The notes under the pieces: generated by a model
The model's input: only the letters and a program-made list of their open reading frames with translations
What the model was told of the DNA's origin: nothing
Database searches by the model: none
Assembly (NCBI GenBank): GCA_009760855.2
Contig: WPIO01000054.1
Span: 250,001 to 312,000, forward strand
Direction: 5' to 3'
Source of the DNA: Cristatella mucedo
Taxonomy: Eukaryota > Bryozoa > Phylactolaemata > Cristatellidae
Length of the DNA stretch: 62,000 bases
Made by a program: the position numbers and the translations under genes
Part shown: positions 56,991 through 62,000 of the stretch, one piece after another
Layout of the letters: each line of letters starts with the position of its first letter
Position numbering within the stretch: the stretch's first letter is position 1

Positions 56991-57360
56991 CCTTCGGTTT
57001 GCCCTCAGGTCTCTTGCCAAAATCGTGACCACGCCGGAATGCTGGGAGGCCTATCTCAACGAAGTTGAGATTCGATGAAGGCGATGCCGATCGCGATAGT
57101 GCCTAGCGAAACGCGTAGAAGCAGCGCGGGCGGCCCGGCCATCGATCTCGGCTGCCAGAGAGCGGGTTGAACACAAGATGGTGGGAGCGCAGCGTCCGGA
57201 CGCCGGCTGTGGAAGCGAAGAAGAAGAAGAAGTTTCTGGAAGAGAAAGAGAGCTGCGCACGCACCGAGCACGGAGTGCCGAGCGTCGGTGCGAGAGAGGC
57301 GATCGTACCACGCCATCGAGCTTGGCCGCTTGAAAGCGACGCGGCCAGATAGGAGCCTGC

Positions 57361-57464
57361 AAGCGATGAAGCGATGAAGCGATGAAGCGATGAAGCGATG
57401 AAGCGATGAAGCGATGAAGCGATGAAGCGATGAAGCGATGAAGCGATGAAGCGATGAAGCGATG
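57361..57464. repeat. 8-bp minisatellite, 13 copies
   Basis: The unit AAGCGATG repeats 13 times without error over 104 bp. Both strands stay open through it in some frames because eight is not a multiple of three; such frames read short cycling peptides and are not genes. Confidence 0.97.
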
Positions 57465-57824
57465 GCCTCAGCTTGCGATTGCGAGTCTCCCGATCGAGCA
57501 GCAGACGAGGGTCGCTTCCAGTGCAGAATTTTCCCAGGGAAAATCACTCTCCGCGCCGGACCCGGAGCGCACGGGGTCAGGCGTCAAACGCTTGACCCGC
57601 GAAGCCCGCGACCGAGCCGTCTCGTGCCTAGTGCCTCGCGTCTGGTCAGCGAGCGCCGCCTACGTCCGAAAGCCGCTCCAGCGCGCTAGGCGTGCCGCCG
57701 CCGCTGCGTCGATGCCAGAGATGAGCAAGCGGGTGAAGGAACGAGCGAGAGGCAGATGCAAAGTGATAGACAGCGGCGCGTGACAGTGGCACGTGACAGC
57801 GGCGTGCAGAGACAGGACATAAAC

Positions 57825-58093
57825 CCAGGGGTTACGCGTGTTCGTTCTTCACGACCCAAGTCGCGGGTTCGAGTCCTTCAGTGGACGAGCCTTTATTGCC
57901 AAACGCAAACGGTGGGGATAAAAATAAAAATGTAGCCGATTAAATAGCCTTACTTATAATGTGGGCGGAAGATCCTTACTGGCTTTCACCGCCAACTTGC
58001 AATCAGCAATATAAGATCGCCCACTTCAGGACTCGAACCCACGACCTGGATCGTGAAGAACGAGCCCCTTACGCGCTAAGCTATCGCAGCCAA
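57825..58093. mobile_element. Two SINE-A copies in opposite directions
   Basis: A forward piece at 57825-57905 has GTTCGTTCTTCACGACCCAA, the B box GTCGCGGGTTCGAGTCC and GAGCCTTTATTGCC. A reverse copy at 57938-58093 has AGGTCGTGGGTTCGAGTCCT on minus and the full body. A tail remnant, GCAGTTGAATCAGTTAACC, lies at about 58200. Confidence 0.82.
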
Positions 58094-58384
58094 ATAAGGC
58101 TGATGAACCGGTAGCCATCGCAGCTCCTCTAGGAGACGAGACCTCTGCCCTTCCCTCTAAGCTAAGGCTCAGGGCTCTCCTGTCGCGATATGAATGAGGC
58201 AGTTGAATCAGTTAACCTTGATCTATTATATATTTATTTAGAAACGCAATGAAACCCATCGAGCTGCAGACGGACGACAGAGACACTTACAGTACAGGTC
58301 ACAAAATCGCAGGCAGTCTGGACTAACCGGAAGGAAGCAGAGACGAAACCAGGCAGAGACGGAGAAGCGGCGAGACCAAGTCAC

Positions 58385-58897
58385 GTGACCAAGCCAGCTA
58401 CACGCGCGCGCGGCTCAATAGGCGACGTACCGTACGTAGCACAGTGCAACTGCCAACTGCCAGCTGCTAGCGAGCGGATCGTTTACCCAGCTTCGCTCTT
58501 CTCGAGCGACACATCCATCGAGGCACCGGGAAAAGCCCGCTGGCCGGAAGTCGTCCTAGACACCCCGCGCCCGGACGCGAGCGCGCGAGTGCGGGCGCGG
58601 CGCGAGCGACGAGCGGAATCGCGGCGCGAGCGACGGATTGGACGGATCGGGTGACGAGCATTCCTAGCCTTTGTCGCTTGCCGATCGGCCGCCGCCGCAT
58701 CCCGAGGCGGCGGCGGCGGCGGCTCTGCTCCTTCACCGGCCGCGGCGGCGACCGCACTATCTCGCCTCCCCTCCCCCCTTCGATTGTGCGACGGGCCGCA
58801 GGCGACGAGCGATCCGATCCGCCACCCGCTAGGGGGCGCTGGCGTCGAGCGAGCGGGCGAGCAGCGGAGATACCTCTGCTACAGCCGCCGCCGCAGA

Positions 58898-58930
<33 letters not shown>

Positions 58931-59345
58931 GCAGATGCAGCTCCCTTGGGACGACCGAACTCTGCGCGGTAAGTCACCATGCGCGGCGGCGGCGGCGGCC
59001 ATCCTGCGCTCACGATGGCTGTAGCTGAGCGCGGTTCGATCCCGCGGCCTCTCTCACCCTCTCGCGCGTCGCGGAGGCGCTGCCGGAGCTGCGAGACGGG
59101 TGAGTGGGCGACGTGGACGTTTCAGATGTCTTGCTTGTCACATTCCTGCTCGTCGTCTGCGCCTTCCTGCGAGCCGCCGCTCGGTCTGCGCTTCATTTCC
59201 TGGCGACTACTTTCACGCTCCGCACCAGGTAATGGCTGTCGCCTCCGTCTTCGTTTTGGCGTAGGACGCGCCCGGTTCGCGAAATTAGCCGCCCCTAAGC
59301 CACTGCCCCACGTCCGGAAATCTCCCCTTCGACGGGATTAGCCGT
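58385..59345. promoter_or_regulatory. CpG-rich island, candidate promoter; plus-strand donor at 58970
   Basis: CG dinucleotides are dense throughout. A near-ideal splice donor, CTGCGCG|GTAAGTC, lies on plus at 58969/58970, after a GC-rich stretch with CTG repeats (58899-58928). This would be the 5' exon of a plus-strand gene continuing right, probably untranslated, because the frames over it are low-complexity Arg/Leu. No second exon is seen before 62000. The island could also serve the minus-strand stonin gene as a shared promoter. A second donor-like site, ACGG|GTGAGTGG, lies near 59100. Confidence 0.4.
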
Positions 59346-59877
59346 TGCAATTGCCAGAGGGACGACGCGCGCGAGAGGCGGCCTGAGAGAGCGGCCGACG
59401 GTGGCCTGCGCTGCCGCGGTCAGTAAAAGTGACTCGACTTGTACCAGCAGCTCTTGCGATTTCAAATCATGTCGCCGCGCGCGCGACGACATGATATGAA
59501 AAAATGATCGATTCGCACGCTCATTGCTGAGCTAATTGTCTAGCTCTGCTAACTGCTAGCAAGTACTTGTTGAAATTCTGCTAACGATCAGCGTCCAATC
59601 GTTGGACGCGCTGCTTTACGGTCTTGGTATCCGTGCTAGCAGGCCTCTGCCACCGCCTCGTCGGCGAGATGGCGCGGTCTGCGTGCAAAAAGTATGGCTA
59701 TCGCCCTTCAACCCTCCCCGTGACTCGTAAAACCCACCGCGTGAGCTTATACATCTCGTAGTCCCCTCTAGCGACAAGCAGGGAATGGCTCCTTGGTCGA
59801 GTTTCGGATATGTCTCAGTGACCCGGAAATGTGCCGGCATTTCTTCGGGGGCCGGCAGCATGAACAATTACAATAAA
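59346..59877. other. Unassigned
   Basis: No repeat, RNA or exon is recognised between the CpG-rich island and the SINE-A copy. Confidence 0.5.
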
Positions 59878-60047
59878 TGCAAGCTGATTTAACAGCATCT
59901 TTTTTTTATTGCGACAGAAAAGCCTTTACTGCCATCACCGCAGCTTGCAGTGGCAATACAGGATCGCCCACCGCAGGATTCGAACCCACGACTTTAGGAC
60001 CGAGGTCGTGAAAAGCAACAGCCTTAACTAGTGAGCCATCACGGCTC
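59878..60047 (-). mobile_element. SINE-A copy (tRNA-derived), near full length
   Basis: On minus it starts GAGCCGTGATGGCTCACTAG, has GACCTCGGTCCTAAAGTCGT then GGGTTCGAATCCTGC (B box), the body GGCGATCCTGTATTGCCACT, and the tail GATGCTGTTAAATCAGC. It shows both ends of the family. Confidence 0.88.
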
Positions 60048-60137
60048 ACCGGTTAGACCTTTGGTTACTGCCGATGCTTTGACCGAGGCCAAATGAGACC
60101 TTTGACCGAGGAAAAGAGTTGGATTTAGGGGTGACCG

Positions 60138-60218
<81 letters not shown>

Positions 60219-62000
60219 GGAGAGAGAGGGAGGGAGGAAAGGGAGAAAGAGAGAGTGATTTTTAGCAGAGATTAGTTAATATTGAGGGGAGGCGAAAATA
60301 CGATCAGGCGATCGCTTCGCACCATGATGGCGAAACCCAAGTTGTCTGGAAAATGTGTGCCTGTAGTTTCGGTAGAATTTGTGGACTGCCTTGGGTCAGG
60401 GAACTCGTCAGCCTCGCTCGGTCGGCGATATTTTCACACTTTTGAGTCGCCGTAGAGGAAGAGCTGGTGCGAGTTCACGCTAATTTTTATTGCAGCATCG
60501 ATTAGGATCGATCTATCAAACGCATCGAGCCGTAGAATGCGAGCGCTGCATCACATCGTCAGCTCTCATTGGAACTCTACTACTGCGACCGTCTCGCGAC
60601 CCCGCGTGGCGACCCCGGCAACATGGCGCGGCGCGGCGCGTACAATCTGCGTATCGCCGAACGAATCTCGTATTTATAACAGCTTTTCTGTGCAGTGCAG
60701 GCACGTCTTCCCCCCTTCGACATACAATCGCGCCTTGAGCACATCATCTTGAGTCACATTTTCACAGTGGAACTCTTTTAACCGAGCGCGATACATAATT
60801 TCCTTTACGGCTTATAAGCATACTTTTCCTGTAGCAATACATGACAGAGCAGACCGAAAGTCGCGCTCTCCACCGCAGCGGATATCCGGATTTATTTTTT
60901 GTTACGGAACACTGTCATTCTCCGATACCAAAGAACTCCGTTAGCCGAATGTGGTCGTGGGCTGGGGTCGCGAGAGACCAAAAGCACTTCCGCAACTAGT
61001 CAACTACTGTGGGCAAATGCACATTAAAAACGATGCGGATCTCTCGCGGAAATGCCAGCGAAGCTGCGGAGCTGCACGTGAGCCGTCACGTGATAAGTCG
61101 CTATCCTCTGAAGTGTCGAGTGAAGGCTACCCTTCATCCGTTGGAGCCACTGGTGCGCCGGCGAAGGAGAATTTATTAGTCTTACTACGGAAGTATTCGC
61201 AGGCGCGGCACTGTGTAATCGTCGAGAGTTTGCTAACACCAATTATATTTTTCTGATGTTCGATATCGTCGCATTGCATAATATAATATTGCACAATATG
61301 ATATTGCATAATATTTGCCGACCAATAAGTAGCGTGGCTGTTTTAGCATTCACGTGCCGGTTATGTAATGCAATACTTTAGAATGCTACCGGATGCATCA
61401 TGGCTTCTTGAGATAAAATAAAAAAAAATACGGATAAAATAAAATAAAATAAGTACGTATAGAATACGGAGGTTCGTTCAGTTTTTTGTTAAAGCCTGCT
61501 GTATAACGATCCACCTGGACAGCTGGTAGCCCTTTGGATACGGTTTTGCGAACTATCCAAGGGACTACCAATGGTTAGCGATTGCCTGTGCTTTGAATGT
61601 ACATTTTTGTGTAGAGTGCGGCCGTAACGGCAGCTATTTGGTTATAAGTGGACACGCGCAAGGCTGCCCTTGAATTGCTCAGTGCTCACGTGACCGTTGA
61701 TTGGTATCCTAGCGTTTGCCGGCTGCGATCTAATCGGGGTGCGACGCTGCCTGAAATTCGCAGCCGCGTGACTTGGCGAACTGCCGATGGGCTTGAACGA
61801 GGCAGGCCGGTTGATTGCATAACTCTAGGATGCGTGTAACCATGAACCGAAAGTCGTAGGGTTCACTTGGCGCTTCCGGTGGCACTAAGTAAACTTTAAG
61901 GGTTCATACGGCACCTTCATCGCTCATTATATCATTATACTTATAATTATTATTGTAATTATAATTATATCATTATACTATTAATAATTATATTATTATT
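60048..62000. other. Right end: GA array and unassigned sequence
   Basis: A (GA)n array lies at 60137-60256. After that I see no gene or repeat family. Short AT-rich patches with ATATTGCA repeats lie at 61275-61315, and the last 60 bases are (ATT)n-like. Open frames here are short. Confidence 0.55.

Overview
The window looks like nuclear DNA of an animal, most likely an invertebrate. Evidence: spliced exons with GT..AG borders, introns of 82 bp to about 20 kb, many CT/GA and GT microsatellites, many 5'-truncated non-LTR retrotransposons, tRNA-derived SINEs and hAT transposons. There are no bacterial operons, ribosome binding sites or CRISPR arrays. I cannot fix the phylum from sequence alone. 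A lophotrochozoan or arthropod fits the retroelements, and this is a guess.

The one gene I recognise is on the minus strand and covers most of the left three quarters of the window. It is a stonin/stoned-type endocytic adaptor. Its stonin homology domain lies in the exon at 430-2027, and the rest of the mu-homology domain would lie beyond the left edge. I could chain eight exons by hand, in transcript order: 45316-45181, 45098-44722, 39988-39413, 33298-32829, 12200 (or 12178)-11263, 6821-6304, 5555-5354 and 2027-430. All borders are GT/AG. The phases agree at every junction except that 33298-32829 to 12.2 kb depends on the acceptor and frame chosen. The exon at 12.2-11.3 kb resembles the N-terminal part of Drosophila Stoned A as I remember it, so one reading frame here may join regions that the fly splits between stnA and stnB.

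The introns and the right quarter are mostly repeats. At least two families of CR1/L2-like LINE are present: LINE-1, with an (ATTAC)n tail, and LINE-2, with a hairpin plus (ATT)n tail. SINE-A is tRNA-derived. SINE-B is also tRNA-derived and carries the LINE-2 hairpin tail. A 190-bp element at 13665-13854 closely matches SPIN/URR1 hAT elements, which are known for horizontal transfer. A nearly complete hAT with 8-bp target duplications lies at 50297-53002; its transposase is broken by one stop and two single-base shifts. Several microsatellites sit exactly at LINE or SINE tails, showing how they arose.

From about 54.7 to 59.3 kb the DNA becomes rich in CpG. It holds an 8-bp minisatellite and a strong plus-strand splice donor at 58970, and may be a promoter region. 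No gene is proven there. A cysteine-rich reading frame at 44268-44501 is a tentative nested small-peptide exon.
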